The translations under genes and the position numbers were made by a program. This document shows, piece by piece, positions 6,204 to 6,758 of a DNA stretch of 6,758 nt; the stretch's first letter is position 1; each line of letters begins with the position of its first letter. Source of the DNA: an uncultured Gemmobacter sp. (GTDB lineage: Bacteria > Pseudomonadota > Alphaproteobacteria > Rhodobacterales > Rhodobacteraceae); NCBI GenBank assembly GCA_937983495.1, contig CALKAA010000106.1, positions 1-6,758 of the forward strand, read 5' to 3'. The notes under the pieces are model-generated. The model was given only the letters and a program-made list of their open reading frames with translations. It searched no databases and was not told the DNA's origin.

Positions 6204-6758
6204 TTACTCTCCTTGCTGTGCGTCGAAGGCGAGAATGGCCTCGGCCATCACTTCCGCCCCAAGCGCAATGTCATCAGTTTCCGCCCATTCTTCGGGGCAA
6301 TGCGAACGGCCCTCACGGCAGGGCACAAAGATCATGGCGGCGGGGGCGATGCGGGCGATGAAGGCCGCGTCATGCCCGGCCCCCGAGGCCATGCGGCGCT
6401 GGCTGGCCCCGCAGGTGGTGGCGGCCTGCTCCAGCAGAACGATCAGCCCCGCATCCATTGGCGTGGGCGGATTGTCCGAAAGCACGCGGTGGCTGGCGGT
6501 GATACCCTGCGGCAGGTCGGTCAGCCGCACCTCCAGCCAGCCCAGAAATCCCTCCATCCGGGCGCGCTCCACCGCGCGGGCGTCGATCAACAGGCGCGCG
6601 GCACCCGGCACCACATTGGCCGCACTGGGGGTGATGCAGAACTCGCCCACCGTGGCGGTGAAATGGCTGCCAAGGCTGGCAAGCCGCGTGGCCTCGGCCT
6701 CAATCGCGGTCACCAGTGCCGCCGCCGCCGCCAGCGCATCGGCGCGCAGGCCCATCGG
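6204..6758 (-). CDS. M20-family N-carbamoyl-amino-acid / allantoate amidohydrolase, C-terminal part
   Basis: The frame runs off the right edge. The segment PMGLRADAL at the edge matches the family HAGTTPMxxRxDAL, so the Met at 6755 is internal. About 184 of roughly 410 residues are present, covering most of the dimerisation (lid) domain and the C-terminal part of the catalytic domain. The first metal ligands lie outside. Visible are the end of the dimerisation domain, GAGHDA (substrate-contact His) and SHCPEE, holding the last conserved metal-ligand His of these dinuclear amidohydrolases. Family members hydrolyse N-carbamoyl-L-amino acids or allantoate, releasing ammonia and CO2. In this operon the likely substrate is N-carbamoyl-L-glutamate, the last intermediate of hydantoin-propionate breakdown, giving glutamate. 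Ureidoglycolate or beta-ureidopropionate hydrolases belong to the same family and cannot be excluded. Its last codons hold the ribosome-binding site of the next gene. Confidence 0.9.
   Translation of the reverse strand, partial: PMGLRADALAAAAALVTAIEAEATRLASLGSHFTATVGEFCITPSAANVVPGAARLLIDARAVERARMEGFLGWLEVRLTDLPQGITASHRVLSDNPPTPMDAGLIVLLEQAATTCGASQRRMASGAGHDAAFIARIAPAAMIFVPCREGRSHCPEEWAETDDIALGAEVMAEAILAFDAQQGE
6209..6214 (-). promoter_or_regulatory. Ribosome-binding site of the DUF917 gene
   Basis: AAGGAG on the minus strand, 6 bases before the ATG at 6202 and within the last codons of the M20 gene. It is the strongest ribosome-binding site in the operon. It fixes the start and couples translation of the two genes. 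Confidence 0.8.

Noticed and set aside
1..6758. Mobile element, CRISPR array, tRNA or rRNA
   Set aside because: No transposase, regular direct repeats, tRNA-like cloverleaf or rRNA sequence was found on either strand.

Overview
The window is a GC-rich piece of bacterial chromosome, probably from an alphaproteobacterium of the Rhodobacteraceae/roseobacter type. That guess rests on base composition, the cobQ and bluB sequences, a cobalamin riboswitch, and a gene of the DddP-like M24 clade; no rRNA marker is present. Coding density is very high. The only gap of any size is 264 bases (2013-2276), and most of it is the riboswitch.

The left part is about vitamin B12. The plus strand carries the 3' nine-tenths of cobQ (cobyric acid synthase), entering from the left edge and ending at 1338. 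It meets bluB (5,6-dimethylbenzimidazole synthase, minus strand, 1335-2012) tail to tail, with a 4-base overlap. A cobalamin riboswitch with a clear B12 box lies upstream of bluB at about 2074-2240. CobQ builds the corrin ring and BluB makes the lower ligand of the same cofactor.

The right part (2277-6758, minus strand) is a compact four-gene operon. In transcription order it holds: the C-terminal part of an M20-family N-carbamoyl-amino-acid/allantoate amidohydrolase (cut by the right edge); a DUF917 / S-methyl-thiohydantoin desulfurase-family protein; a urocanate hydratase-family protein; and an M24 creatinase/aminopeptidase-fold protein that resembles the DMSP lyase DddP. Junctions are a 1-base gap, an 8-base overlap and a 14-base overlap, so the genes are almost certainly co-transcribed and translationally coupled.

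The best reading of the operon is not ordinary histidine utilisation. It looks like breakdown of a sulfur-bearing histidine betaine (ergothioneine or S-methyl-ergothioneine type). In that pathway a thiourocanate-type compound is hydrated, the resulting thiohydantoin or S-methyl-thiohydantoin propionate loses its sulfur, the hydantoin is opened, and N-carbamoyl-glutamate is hydrolysed to glutamate. Three of these steps have candidate genes here. The trimethylamine-releasing lyase and a recognisable hydantoinase are not in the window. The hydratase has Ala where urocanases have their catalytic Cys and an altered C-terminal HHGGG motif. The M24 protein keeps all metal ligands but has Gly where DddP has its proposed catalytic Asp. 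Both suggest specialised, possibly undescribed substrates.
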